Of a stretch of 64,000 nucleotides of DNA, positions 1-8,420 are shown piece after piece. Within the stretch, counting starts at the first letter, position 1; the number at the start of each line of letters is the position of its first letter. The stretch is from an uncultured Devosia sp. (GTDB lineage: Bacteria > Pseudomonadota > Alphaproteobacteria > Rhizobiales > Devosiaceae). The position numbers and the translations under genes are program-made. A model generated the notes under the pieces. It searched no databases and was not told where the DNA came from. It saw nothing but the letters and a program-made list of their open reading frames with translations. Where the stretch lies: positions 874,001 through 938,000 of the forward strand of contig NZ_CAUQDV010000001.1 in NCBI RefSeq assembly GCF_963517015.1. The letters run 5' to 3'.

Positions 1-1
1 G

Positions 2-721
2 GGTGGAAGCCAGGCGGCCACCTATCTCGACGAGAGCCTGATGTCAGTGCCCGACATGGCCTTGGCCGTCGCTGCGCGCGAGACATTGCGCATGGGTGAC
101 CTGGTCGGCGAAATGCTGGACCAGACCCTGCAATTGGTGCGCAACTCTGATGCTGCTCTTTATGAATCGGTCTCGGGGCTGGAGGCCGAAGTCGACCGGC
201 TGCACGAATCCATCAAACTCTACGTCGCCCGGGTCAGCCGGGCCGATCTTGATGAAGAAGACACGCGGCGTGCCAGCGAAGTCATTTCCTATGCCATCAA
301 CCTCGAGCATGTCGGAGACATCATCAAACGCGGCCTTGCAGAGATTGCTGCCAAGAAAGCCCGCAAGAAGCTGTCGCTGTCTGCCCAGGGCCTGGGAGAG
401 ATTTCCGAATTCTTTGAGCAGACCCGGGAAAATCTGCAGATGGCGCAGGCGATCTTCATGTCGCGCGACCCCACGCTTGCCGAGCGCCTGCTGAACCAGA
501 AGATCGAGATCCGTAAACTGGAAGCTCGTTCCGCTCAGCTGCACATGGAGCGCATGCGGGACGGGTTAAGCGAGAGCCTTGAGACCAGCTCGATTCACCT
601 TGACCTATTGCGGGACCTCAAACGGGTCAATGCCCACTTGGCTTCGGTGGCATATCCCATCTTAGAAGAAATGGGTTTGCTGGGCGAAAGTCGCCTGCGC
701 AATCAAAACGTCAGCGGTTAG
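2..721 (+). CDS. Na+/phosphate cotransporter family protein, C-terminal part (5' end outside window)
   Basis: The reading frame is open from base 2 with no start codon, so the window cuts the gene and the ATG at 41 is internal. The roughly 240 visible residues are all-helical and soluble. They match the PhoU-like cytoplasmic tail that follows the two membrane repeats in NptA-type Na+/Pi symporters. The same blocks occur in the gene at 1456-3120: ARETLRMGDLVGEML here against ATRELLRMSEMIDVML there, and AINLEHVGDII against AISLEQAGDII. The membrane half must lie upstream. The family imports or exports phosphate with sodium. Family is clear; transport direction is not. Confidence 0.85.
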   Translation, partial: GGSQAATYLDESLMSVPDMALAVAARETLRMGDLVGEMLDQTLQLVRNSDAALYESVSGLEAEVDRLHESIKLYVARVSRADLDEEDTRRASEVISYAINLEHVGDIIKRGLAEIAAKKARKKLSLSAQGLGEISEFFEQTRENLQMAQAIFMSRDPTLAERLLNQKIEIRKLEARSAQLHMERMRDGLSESLETSSIHLDLLRDLKRVNAHLASVAYPILEEMGLLGESRLRNQNVSG

Positions 722-948
722 ATCGGGTCACCTTGGCCAAAAGATGGGTTTAGCCTGATGAGCGCTCCTTCAAACGCCCGCTTCTAACCGGGCCCTTTCC
801 CAACCGTTTGAAGAAGTGATCCAGCCAAAATCGAACTGTCCGCCTACCACCCGATGTTGCCGGCATCGCGACGGCCCCCTGCTGCAACCCCAGTCAGTGA
901 CGCCATTCACAAGACGAGGTTCTGGCCACAGGAATAAGAAGCAACTGG

Positions 949-1425
949 TTAGTTGGTGGGAGTGCTTTCCAGTCGAAACAATGAAATCTGCTCGTCGGAA
1001 AGATCCAACAGAAACCGCGATAGGTCACGTTCGAATACCATCCTGGCGGCCTTGCGTGGGCGTACCCAACGTCGCTCCCTCTGGCCCTTTTCGTCCCATT
1101 TCGTCGCTTCACCAGTGACACAGATAGGGTAGACAACCGCTTGAGCTGCTTTCCTTGAGCCGTCATCAAACATCTTGATGTAGTGATAGGAACCAAGTGG
1201 AGCCGTCGAAACTGTTCCCGTAACCCTGGCTTCTTCGCAGGCCTCCAGAAGGGCGGCGTCCGGGTCGGATTTTCCTTCCATCGGCCAGCCTTTGGGGAGC
1301 ATCCACCTCGCATTGGTACGCGACGTCACGACCAAGATGCGCACCTTGCCGTCTTCCCCTATTCGCCATGGCAATGCAGCGATCTGCCTGCACGGGCCGA
1401 TAATGTTTGCAGCGGACTTAGGCAT
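949..1425 (-). CDS. Nudix hydrolase
   Basis: A 158-residue single-domain protein, a normal Nudix length. The Nudix box begins at the Gly of PKGWPMEGK (about residue 45) and keeps the metal-binding glutamates in LEACEEARV. Against the classical GX5EX7REUXEEXGU pattern, the first Glu is Lys and the Arg is Leu; GWPM-type alphaproteobacterial members as I recall them also vary there. The Gly near the box end is Arg, which is unusual. Such enzymes hydrolyse X-linked nucleoside diphosphates, and the substrate cannot be told from sequence. It is convergent with the truncated gene before it and codirectional with the Na/Pi gene upstream of it. Confidence 0.8.
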   Translation of the reverse strand: MPKSAANIIGPCRQIAALPWRIGEDGKVRILVVTSRTNARWMLPKGWPMEGKSDPDAALLEACEEARVTGTVSTAPLGSYHYIKMFDDGSRKAAQAVVYPICVTGEATKWDEKGQRERRWVRPRKAARMVFERDLSRFLLDLSDEQISLFRLESTPTN

Positions 1426-1455
1426 ACATGGCCTTGTTTACAGTATTGGCGTAGA

Positions 1456-3120
1456 TCAAAGGACCTGTCCTCGCGTCAATTTCGAACCCAGTAGCTCGCC
1501 TTGATCGCTGAGAATTGAGTAGGCAACGCCGCACAATAGAGAATTGATGTGGCGAAGCGAGCGCAGTGTTTGAAGATGGAGTTCGCTGGTTTCAAAGCTG
1601 TTCGGATCGCGCTTCCGGAGGCGGATAAAGTGCTGGTTCACGCTCGTCCGCTCAAGCACACCCACGGCGTCCTTTTCAGCGACTAGTTGGCGGGCCGAGG
1701 CGACGTCCTCGGAGACCAGAACGTTGAGCGCCAGTTGAAGATTGCCTTGCACGTGGGCATGCAGATCGAGCAACTCGTCCCAGCCCTCGGTTGAGAACGT
1801 GAGGTGCCGGTCAGATAGCTGATCGGCGACGCGCAGGAGTTGCCGGGATATGATGTCACCGGCCTGCTCGAGGCTGATGGCAAAGACACCGAGGTCGGAA
1901 GCCCTGCTGCTTTGCGCCTCGTCCATTGCGTCCCAATTCAGCTGTGACAGGAAGAGTTTGATGGCGGCATTAGCGCGGTCCACCTCGGGTTCGAGCGCCT
2001 TTACCCTGCGGATGGCCGCCTTATCACCGTTGCGCAGAATTTCCATGGTCGGCTGTAGCATTACGTCGATCATCTCGCTCATTCGCAGGAGCTCGCGTGT
2101 TGCGCTGGCCAAGGCTGCATCGACATTGCCGGAAGCGGCGGAGCTCAGCGCCGGCCGCCGCATACGGGCGAGATCGACCGTATCATCAGCAGCGCCTTCC
2201 CTGATCAACTTCTCCAACATTTGGGAGGCGGGCGTTGCCAGCGGCAAGCCGAGCAGCATTACGGCGAGGTTGAAACCGCTGTGAAATAGGCTGGCCTGGA
2301 GGCCGACGTTGCCAGGCAGACCCAGGCTGTGGATTTGGAAAAGCTCAATCGCCACCAGGCAAAGAATAGCCGCACCACCGCGAAAGAGAAGCGCACCGAA
2401 TGCAATGCGGCGGGCGCGGATATCGGCGCCACGGGTCATGCCAAAAGAGATCAGCGTACCGCCCAAATTGGCGCCCAAGACCAGTGCAGTCGCGACCTCA
2501 AATGGAATAACTCCGGTACTGCCGAAGGTAATGATGACGAGGACGCTGGCGACGGACGAGTATGAGAGCCAGGTCACGATTGCCGCCGACAGAAAGCCGG
2601 TCCAGGGATCGTTACGCAGGTAGTCTATTGCGACGGCCATCAATTCGCTGTCCTGCCAAGGCGCCGTGGCCTCCGACACCATTTCCAGCGAGAGTAGCAC
2701 GAAGGCCACTCCCAGTATCATGCGGCCCATTTGTTTGAACTGTCGATCACTGGCCCGAAGGAAAAGAGAACCACCCAAGATGATGAGTGGCGCCGTGAGC
2801 AGGCTCAGATCGAATGATAGGACGCTCGCCACAAGGGCGGACCCAAAATACGCGCCCAGCATGAGAGCGAGGCCAGTACTGCCCGCAAGCAGGCCGCCCG
2901 AAGCAAAGCTGGATACCAAAGCGGCCACCGCCGTCGAACTTTGCAGAGACACCGCCATAGCGGCGCCGACCAGAGCAGCCGAAAATGAATTGCGTTCAGC
3001 ATGAACCAGGGTGCGCTTAAGTTGAGCGGAATAGGCACGTTCGACCGCAGTGCGCACCATTCGAACGGCCCAAAGGAGCAGGACGATAGCCGCCACCAGA
3101 TGGACGATTATGAAATACAT
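1456..3120 (-). CDS. Na+/phosphate cotransporter family protein with PhoU-like tail
   Basis: A 554-residue membrane protein. I chose the ATG at 3120 because a GAGGAG ribosome site lies just upstream and the protein then begins MYFIIVHLVAAIVLLLWAVRM, a membrane segment; the longer frame adds only charged residues. Two Na_Pi_cotrans repeats follow, each with the QSS-T signature (LQSSTAVAALVSS near residue 60 and a degenerate WLSYSSVASVL near 190). A helical PhoU-like domain occupies about 320-550. The family couples sodium to inorganic phosphate movement across the inner membrane. It is paralogous to the truncated gene at the window start and shares its upstream region with ugpB. Confidence 0.88.
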   Translation of the reverse strand: MYFIIVHLVAAIVLLLWAVRMVRTAVERAYSAQLKRTLVHAERNSFSAALVGAAMAVSLQSSTAVAALVSSFASGGLLAGSTGLALMLGAYFGSALVASVLSFDLSLLTAPLIILGGSLFLRASDRQFKQMGRMILGVAFVLLSLEMVSEATAPWQDSELMAVAIDYLRNDPWTGFLSAAIVTWLSYSSVASVLVIITFGSTGVIPFEVATALVLGANLGGTLISFGMTRGADIRARRIAFGALLFRGGAAILCLVAIELFQIHSLGLPGNVGLQASLFHSGFNLAVMLLGLPLATPASQMLEKLIREGAADDTVDLARMRRPALSSAASGNVDAALASATRELLRMSEMIDVMLQPTMEILRNGDKAAIRRVKALEPEVDRANAAIKLFLSQLNWDAMDEAQSSRASDLGVFAISLEQAGDIISRQLLRVADQLSDRHLTFSTEGWDELLDLHAHVQGNLQLALNVLVSEDVASARQLVAEKDAVGVLERTSVNQHFIRLRKRDPNSFETSELHLQTLRSLRHINSLLCGVAYSILSDQGELLGSKLTRGQVL

Positions 3121-3157
3121 TCGGCTCCTCATCCGAACAGATTCTGAGTTGCTATGA

Positions 3158-3171
3158 TGTTCACATGAACG
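3158..3171. promoter_or_regulatory. Operator-like inverted repeat GTTCA-N2-TGAAC, distal copy
   Basis: TGTTCACATGAACG contains the half-sites GTTCA (3159-3163) and TGAAC (3166-3170) around two bases. It lies 38 bp upstream of the Na/Pi gene start at 3120. The same half-sites recur at 3284-3295. ATGTTC-type half-sites resemble GlpR operators, so the DeoR-family protein at 8421-9191 is the natural candidate regulator (inference). Confidence 0.55.
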
Positions 3172-3281
3172 TCGTCGGTGCAATCAACGTCTTCAGCCTC
3201 GTTACCGCTGATCAAATCGCCGAATTCGCTAGTAAAAACAGTCAATTTCGGCCGCCTCATTCCGAAGTTATACCGCCAGCG

Positions 3282-3297
3282 ATGTTCATATGAACAT
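3282..3297. promoter_or_regulatory. Perfect 16-base palindrome, candidate DeoR/GlpR-type operator for ugpB
   Basis: ATGTTCATATGAACAT is fully self-complementary. It sits 85 bp before the ugpB ATG in the 261-bp divergent region shared with the Na/Pi cotransporter gene, and repeats the core of the site at 3158-3171. Two copies 124 bp apart would allow looping repression of both divergent genes. The regulator assignment is inference. Confidence 0.6.
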
Positions 3298-3381
3298 TTT
3301 TAGGTTGCAAACGATCGCTTGAATGGTACCAATTTGACAGCTCGGGGCGGGGAGGCCTCGAACAAACATGAGGGAGTGAGC

Positions 3382-4707
3382 ATGTTCAAGAGAGCACTTT
3401 GCCTATCCGTCGGCGTGGCTGCAGTAGTGGTAAGCGCGCCCGTTTACGCACAGACCGAAATCGCCTGGTGGCACGCCATGGACGCCGAACTCGGCAAGAA
3501 GCTGGAGGAAATCGCCACCGGTTTCAACGAGAGCCAGGACGAGTTCAAGATCGTTCCAACATATAAGGGTGGCTATCCGGAAACGCTGACAGCCGCAATT
3601 GCGGCTTTCCGTGCCAACGAACAACCGGCAATCGTGCAGGTGTTTGAAGTCGGTACGGGTACCATGATGGCGGCCCAAGGGGCTGTCTATCCTGTCTACC
3701 AGCTGATGCAGGACAATGGAGAGGCTTGGGATCCGTCGGGTTTCCTGGCCCCGGTGACCGGCTACTATTCCGACACTGACGGCAACATCCTGTCTATGCC
3801 GTTCAATTCCTCAACGCCGATCATGTATTACAACAAGACGGTGTTTGAGGAAGCTGGCCTCGATCCGGAAACGCCGCCCAAGACCTGGGGCGAGCTCGAG
3901 ACGATGGGACGGCAGATCGTTGAATCCGGTGCTGCGCCTTGTGCGCTCAGCAGCGCCTGGATCACCTGGATCCAGACCGAGAACCTGTCGGCTTTGCACG
4001 ATAAGCCGTTCGGCACGCTTGAGAATGGTTTCGGTGGCCTCGGCACAGAATTCGTCTTCAACGACGAGCTGCAGGTACGCCATTGGGACAATCTCAAGAA
4101 ATGGTCCGACGAAGGGCTGTTCCAATATGGCGGCCCAGCGGGCGGGGCGGATGCCGGTCCAAAATTCTACTCGCAGGAATGCGCGATCTTCATGAATTCG
4201 TCGGCAGGCCGCGCTGGCGTCATCAACAACGCGAAGGATTTCGAGGTCGGTTTCGCGCCTCTACCTTATTATGACGATGTCATAGACGAGCCAAAGAACT
4301 CGATTATCGGTGGCGCCACGCTGTGGACGCTGAACGGTAAGGATCCCGAAGTGTATCGGGGTGTCGCCAAGTTTTTTACCTATCTCAGCCAGCCTGAGGT
4401 GCAGGCCAACTGGCACCAATTCACAGGCTATCTTCCGATCACCAACGCTGCCTACGAACTGGGCCAAGAGCAGGATTACTACGCGCAGAACCCTGGCTCT
4501 GACATAGCAATCCAGCAGATCACCCGTGGCACGCCGACCGCCAATTCCAAAGGTGTACGGTTTGGCAATCTGACGCAGGTCCGTGCGGTCGTAGATGAAG
4601 AGTTTGAATCGCTCCTGGCGGGCAATAAGACCGCTCAGGAAGCACTGGACTCATCGGTCGAACGCGGGAACCAGATTCTGCGCGACTTCGAAGCCGCCAA
4701 TCAGTAG
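3382..4707 (+). CDS. ugpB: sn-glycerol-3-phosphate ABC transporter, periplasmic binding protein UgpB
   Basis: 441 residues. The ATG at 3382 is preceded by GGGAG and starts a clean Sec signal peptide (MFKRALCLSVGVAAVVVSAPVYA, cleaved before QTEIAWWHAMD). The mature part is a family 1 solute-binding protein with UgpB hallmarks: WWHAMDAELG, the IIGGATLW block near residue 310, and the QFTGYLPITNAAY block near 355. UgpB captures glycerol-3-phosphate and glycerophosphodiesters in the periplasm. It heads ugpBAEC-ugpQ. The palindrome at 3282-3297 and its partner at 3158 are probable operators. Identification is strong from blocks and operon together. Confidence 0.93.
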   Translation: MFKRALCLSVGVAAVVVSAPVYAQTEIAWWHAMDAELGKKLEEIATGFNESQDEFKIVPTYKGGYPETLTAAIAAFRANEQPAIVQVFEVGTGTMMAAQGAVYPVYQLMQDNGEAWDPSGFLAPVTGYYSDTDGNILSMPFNSSTPIMYYNKTVFEEAGLDPETPPKTWGELETMGRQIVESGAAPCALSSAWITWIQTENLSALHDKPFGTLENGFGGLGTEFVFNDELQVRHWDNLKKWSDEGLFQYGGPAGGADAGPKFYSQECAIFMNSSAGRAGVINNAKDFEVGFAPLPYYDDVIDEPKNSIIGGATLWTLNGKDPEVYRGVAKFFTYLSQPEVQANWHQFTGYLPITNAAYELGQEQDYYAQNPGSDIAIQQITRGTPTANSKGVRFGNLTQVRAVVDEEFESLLAGNKTAQEALDSSVERGNQILRDFEAANQ

Positions 4708-4725
4708 CTGCTTGATTTGAAGCCT

Positions 4726-4749
4726 GCTCCACCCGTGCGCGGGTGGAGC
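4726..4749 (+). promoter_or_regulatory. Intercistronic hairpin between ugpB and ugpA
   Basis: GCTCCACCCG and CGGGTGGAGC form a perfect 10-bp stem with a TGCG tetraloop. No T-run follows, so it is unlikely to end transcription completely. A hairpin just after the binding-protein cistron fits 3' end protection or partial attenuation, giving more UgpB than permease. Similar hairpins follow binding-protein genes at 24661 and 39730. Confidence 0.55.
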
Positions 4750-4793
4750 GACAGCATCATTGCGCTCGGGCGCTGCCAAAAACGAGGCGGAGC

Positions 4794-5678
4794 ATGCAGG
4801 CCAAACGGACTGTCTTTCCCAACAGAATCCTTCCCTATTTCCTGTTGTTGCCCCAGCTTGCGGTAACGCTGGTGTTTTTCATCTGGCCGGCGCTGCAGGC
4901 GGTCAAGTCGTCCTTCGAGCGAGAGGATCCCTTCGGTTTCCGCACCACTTTTATCTGGTTCGAGAATTACCGCCGGCTATTTATCGATCCGCTTTATCTC
5001 AGCTCGATCGGCAAGACAGCGATATTTGCCGTGAGTGTGACGGCGCTCTCCATGTCACTGTCGCTTGTTCTGGCCGTCGCGGTAAATCGCGTGCTGCGCA
5101 CCAACCGACTCTACACGACCCTTCTGGTCTGGCCCTATGCGGTTGCCCCCGTAGTGGTCGGCATCCTCTGGTGGTTCATGTTCAACCCGAATATTGGCAT
5201 CGCGCCCTATCTGTTGCGTGGCCTGGGCGTCAGTTGGAACCACCGGGTCGATGGCGTCGATGCTATGATCCTGGTGATCATCGCGGCGAGCTGGAAGCAG
5301 ATTTCCTACAATTTCTTGTTCTTCGTAGCCGGGCTGCAATCGGTCCCCAACTCGCTGATCGAAGCGGCCGCCATCGACGGCGCGGGGCCGTTCAAGCGCT
5401 TCTGGACCATTGTCTTCCCGTTGCTTGCCCCTACGACGTTCTTCCTGCTGATCGTCAACATCAACTACGCCATGTTTGACACGTTCGGCATCATCGATGC
5501 GACCACTCAGGGTGGCCCAGCGCAGGCGACCAATACGCTCGTTTACAAGGTCTATTCCGATGGTTTCATCGGCCTCAACATCGGTTCGTCCTCGGCACAA
5601 TCGGTCGTGCTGATGATTATCGTCATTGCCCTGACCGCCATCCAGTTCCGCTATGTCGAGCGGCGGATTCAGTATTGA
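4794..5678 (+). CDS. ugpA: sn-glycerol-3-phosphate ABC transporter permease UgpA
   Basis: 294 residues from the ATG at 4794, which has GAGGCGGAG before it; the frame extends upstream but without hydrophobic or conserved sequence. Six membrane segments of the MalF/UgpA type are visible, starting at LPYFLLLPQLAVTLVFFIWP. The cytoplasmic EAA loop is EAAAIDGAGPFKRFW at about residue 200, which docks on the ATPase UgpC. It pairs with UgpE, whose frame starts 11 bp after the stop, implying translational coupling. Confidence 0.93.
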   Translation: MQAKRTVFPNRILPYFLLLPQLAVTLVFFIWPALQAVKSSFEREDPFGFRTTFIWFENYRRLFIDPLYLSSIGKTAIFAVSVTALSMSLSLVLAVAVNRVLRTNRLYTTLLVWPYAVAPVVVGILWWFMFNPNIGIAPYLLRGLGVSWNHRVDGVDAMILVIIAASWKQISYNFLFFVAGLQSVPNSLIEAAAIDGAGPFKRFWTIVFPLLAPTTFFLLIVNINYAMFDTFGIIDATTQGGPAQATNTLVYKVYSDGFIGLNIGSSSAQSVVLMIIVIALTAIQFRYVERRIQY

Positions 5679-5689
5679 GGAGCGAGAGA

Positions 5690-6538
5690 ATGATCGAAAA
5701 CAGACCCTTCCTCGCCTTCCTCACGCATCTGGTCCTGATTGTCGGCGTGGTGGTCGTGGCCTTTCCGGTCTACCTAGCCTTTATCGCCTCGACCCATGGG
5801 AGCGGCGACTTCATGCGTGGACTGGTACCGCTATTGCCCGGCCCGCATATGATCGAGAACTACAGCTATATGTTCAATGTCGGTCTATCGACCGCGGGGG
5901 CGCCGCCGCTCTCGATCATGCTGCTCAATTCGCTGGTCATGGCGATCTCGATCGCCGTGGGCAAGATCATCATCTCGATTCTGTCGGCCTACGCGATCGT
6001 CTACTTCAAGTTTCCATTCCGACTGTTGGCCTTCTGGATCATCTTCATCACGCTGATGCTTCCGGTGGAGGTGCGCATCATCCCGACCTTTAAGGTTGTG
6101 TCTGACCTGGGCATGCTGAACTCGTATCCGGGGCTGATCATCCCGCTGATCGCATCAGCAACGGCCACCTTCCTGTTCCGGCAATTCTTTCTGACGGTGC
6201 CGGACGAATTGATGGAAGCTGCACGGGTCGATGGGGCAGGGCCGCTGAAATTCTTCCGCGATATCCTGCTGCCTCTCAGTCGCACCAATATCGCGGCACT
6301 TTTCGTCATCCTCTTCATCTATGGGTGGGTGCAGTATCTGTGGCCGCTGCTCGTCACCACCGACAGCAAGTACTACACGGTGGTCATGGGCATAAAACGG
6401 CTGGCCGCCACTGCCGATGCCGAGCCGCAATGGAACTTCGTCATGGCGGCGGTGATGCTGGCCATGCTCCCCCCTGTCCTGGTCGTCATCCTGATGCAGC
6501 GCCTTTTCGTCAAAGGCCTGGTCGAAACCGAGAAGTAA
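5690..6538 (+). CDS. ugpE: sn-glycerol-3-phosphate ABC transporter permease UgpE
   Basis: 282 residues. The ATG at 5690 follows GAGGAGCGAGAG; a TTG at 5675 overlapping the ugpA stop is possible but has no better ribosome site. It is a MalG-type permease with six membrane segments, the first at LVLIVGVVVVAFPVYLAFI, and an EAA loop MEAARVDGAGPLKFFRDI near residue 185. It forms the heterodimeric channel with UgpA in the inner membrane. Confidence 0.93.
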   Translation: MIENRPFLAFLTHLVLIVGVVVVAFPVYLAFIASTHGSGDFMRGLVPLLPGPHMIENYSYMFNVGLSTAGAPPLSIMLLNSLVMAISIAVGKIIISILSAYAIVYFKFPFRLLAFWIIFITLMLPVEVRIIPTFKVVSDLGMLNSYPGLIIPLIASATATFLFRQFFLTVPDELMEAARVDGAGPLKFFRDILLPLSRTNIAALFVILFIYGWVQYLWPLLVTTDSKYYTVVMGIKRLAATADAEPQWNFVMAAVMLAMLPPVLVVILMQRLFVKGLVETEK

Positions 6539-6543
6539 GCACA

Positions 6544-7611
6544 ATGGCAAGCATCGACATCAAGGGCGTCAAGAAAGTCTATGGCGGCACTGTCACGGCG
6601 ATCCACAATCTCGACCTGTCCATACCAGACGGACAACTGGTCGTCCTGGTGGGGCCGTCGGGCTGCGGAAAATCCACGCTGCTCCGCATGATCGCTGGGC
6701 TGGAATCCATTTCGGACGGAACGATCTCGATCGATGGTGCGGTGGTCAACGCTAAGGAGCCCGCCGAGCGAGATATCGCGATGGTGTTCCAAAACTATGC
6801 GCTCTATCCGCATATGACAGTTCGCGGCAATCTCGAATACGGCCTCAAGAACCGTGGCACGCCAAGGGACGAGATCGATCGTCGTGTCGCGGAGGCGGCC
6901 CGCATTCTGGAAATCGAGCCCTTTCTCGATCGCCGGCCACGCCAGCTGTCGGGCGGACAGCGCCAGCGCGTGGCCATGGGGCGGGCCATCGTTCGTCAGC
7001 CCAAGGCTTTCCTGTTCGACGAGCCATTGTCCAATCTGGACGCCAAGCTGCGCGGGCAGATGCGGATTGAGATCAAGCGGCTGCAGAGAAATCTCGCCAC
7101 CACCAGTGTCTACGTTACCCACGACCAGCTCGAGGCGATGACGCTGGCAGATCAGCTCGTCGTCATGAATGGGGGTCGTATCGAGCAGGTTGGGGCGCCG
7201 ATCTCGATCTATGAGCGACCTGAAACCCTGTTTGTCGCCGGCTTTATCGGTTCGCCGCCGATGAACCTCATCCCATTGGACGGTGCCTTCGGGGCTCAGG
7301 CTTTTGCCGGCCTCGATCTTCCTGATGCCACGGATGTTGTGGGCATCCGACCAGACAGCCTCGTCGTGGCAAGACCCGACATGCCATCGGCCACGTTCTC
7401 CGGCACCGTTGAACTGGTCGAGCCTGTGGGGGGCGAAAGCCACGTGCATATGAAACTGGCGGGTTCGTCCCAGATCATGATCGTCAGCGTGCCTGGTCGT
7501 ACCGACATCGTTGAAGGCGATTCCATGACCGTGCACGCAAAGTCGAGCGATCTTCACAGCTTCAATCGTCAAAGTGGCGGTCGAACCGACGCACTTGTCG
7601 CTAAACCGTAA
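6544..7611 (+). CDS. ugpC: sn-glycerol-3-phosphate ABC transporter ATP-binding protein UgpC
   Basis: 355 residues from the ATG at 6544, five bases after the ugpE stop; a longer open frame begins inside ugpE and is rejected. It has Walker A GPSGCGKST (about residue 37), Q-loop FQNYALYPHM, signature LSGGQRQRVA, Walker B FLFDEPLSNLD and H-loop VTHDQLEAM. A C-terminal TOBE/MOD domain of about 115 residues follows, typical of the UgpC/MalK branch and often regulatory. It powers import through UgpAE. Confidence 0.93.
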   Translation: MASIDIKGVKKVYGGTVTAIHNLDLSIPDGQLVVLVGPSGCGKSTLLRMIAGLESISDGTISIDGAVVNAKEPAERDIAMVFQNYALYPHMTVRGNLEYGLKNRGTPRDEIDRRVAEAARILEIEPFLDRRPRQLSGGQRQRVAMGRAIVRQPKAFLFDEPLSNLDAKLRGQMRIEIKRLQRNLATTSVYVTHDQLEAMTLADQLVVMNGGRIEQVGAPISIYERPETLFVAGFIGSPPMNLIPLDGAFGAQAFAGLDLPDATDVVGIRPDSLVVARPDMPSATFSGTVELVEPVGGESHVHMKLAGSSQIMIVSVPGRTDIVEGDSMTVHAKSSDLHSFNRQSGGRTDALVAKP

Positions 7612-7655
7612 CACAACAGACTTAGGCCCCCGGAAACCCAAATAGAAAACGCGTC

Positions 7656-8402
7656 ATGACAGATAGAGTCGATATTGGTCCAGCCCGCCATGAAGCGCAG
7701 GCTCATCGTGGTGCATCAGCCGTCGCCCCGGAAAACACATCTGCCGCCTTTCGCGCTGCCGCAGAACAGGGAGCGCGCTGGGTCGAACTTGATGTTGCGC
7801 TGCTGGGTGACGACACACTCGTCGTCATCCATGACGACAGCGTGGACCGAACGACATCGGGGCAGGGCGCCCTTGGCGACCTGACGGCCGCCGATGTCGC
7901 GACATTGGATGCGGGATCATGGTTTGACCCCAGGTTTTCCGACGAAAGGCTGCCAAAGCTTGAACAGGTGATCGGTCTGCTGGGAGAGTTGGGCCTGAGC
8001 GCTAACATCGAAATCAAGCAGCACAAGCACCACAAGTCGCTCGATCATCTAGTTCATGCGGTTCAGGCGGCCATTGACGGACGGCGCGAGAGTACTGATG
8101 TCATGATCTCCAGCTTCGATCCGGAAGCGCTCAAGGCAATGCATGCCCTTGAGCCGAGCCTCGAGATGGCGATGCTCTGGTGGAGCCCGCCCCTGGACTG
8201 GGCCGAAAAGCTGAGGGCGATTCCTTCAAAGAGCATTCACATGAACTACAAGGCCCTGAGCCTCGGCCTCCTGGAAGATACCAGGCAGCATAACATCAGG
8301 GTCCGGGCCTGGACGAGCAATAATCCCGTGGAACTGTTGTCTTTCTGGGGCGCGGGTCTGACGGGCGTGATAACCGACAACCCAAAGCTTTTCCTGGGCT
8401 GA
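7656..8402 (+). CDS. ugpQ: Glycerophosphodiester phosphodiesterase UgpQ
   Basis: 248 residues, the usual length of cytosolic UgpQ, with no signal peptide. The GDPD catalytic pattern is intact: AHRGASAVAPENT (first His and Arg, about residue 17), the metal-binding ELDV, and the second His in VVIHDDSVDRTT. NIEIKQHKHHK provides the later Glu-Lys pair. It would cleave imported glycerophosphodiesters to glycerol-3-phosphate and an alcohol. It lies 44 bp after ugpC in the same direction, so it probably belongs to the operon. Confidence 0.92.
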   Translation: MTDRVDIGPARHEAQAHRGASAVAPENTSAAFRAAAEQGARWVELDVALLGDDTLVVIHDDSVDRTTSGQGALGDLTAADVATLDAGSWFDPRFSDERLPKLEQVIGLLGELGLSANIEIKQHKHHKSLDHLVHAVQAAIDGRRESTDVMISSFDPEALKAMHALEPSLEMAMLWWSPPLDWAEKLRAIPSKSIHMNYKALSLGLLEDTRQHNIRVRAWTSNNPVELLSFWGAGLTGVITDNPKLFLG

Positions 8403-8420
8403 TGGAGACAGAGGCCGGAA

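Noticed and set aside
816..1118. 100-codon plus-strand frame opposite the Nudix gene
   Set aside because: Lies mostly antisense to the Nudix hydrolase and lacks a ribosome site and family features.
8239..8250. Third copy of the TTCACATGAAC motif inside ugpQ
   Set aside because: It lies within conserved coding sequence, has only one intact half-site and no promoter context.
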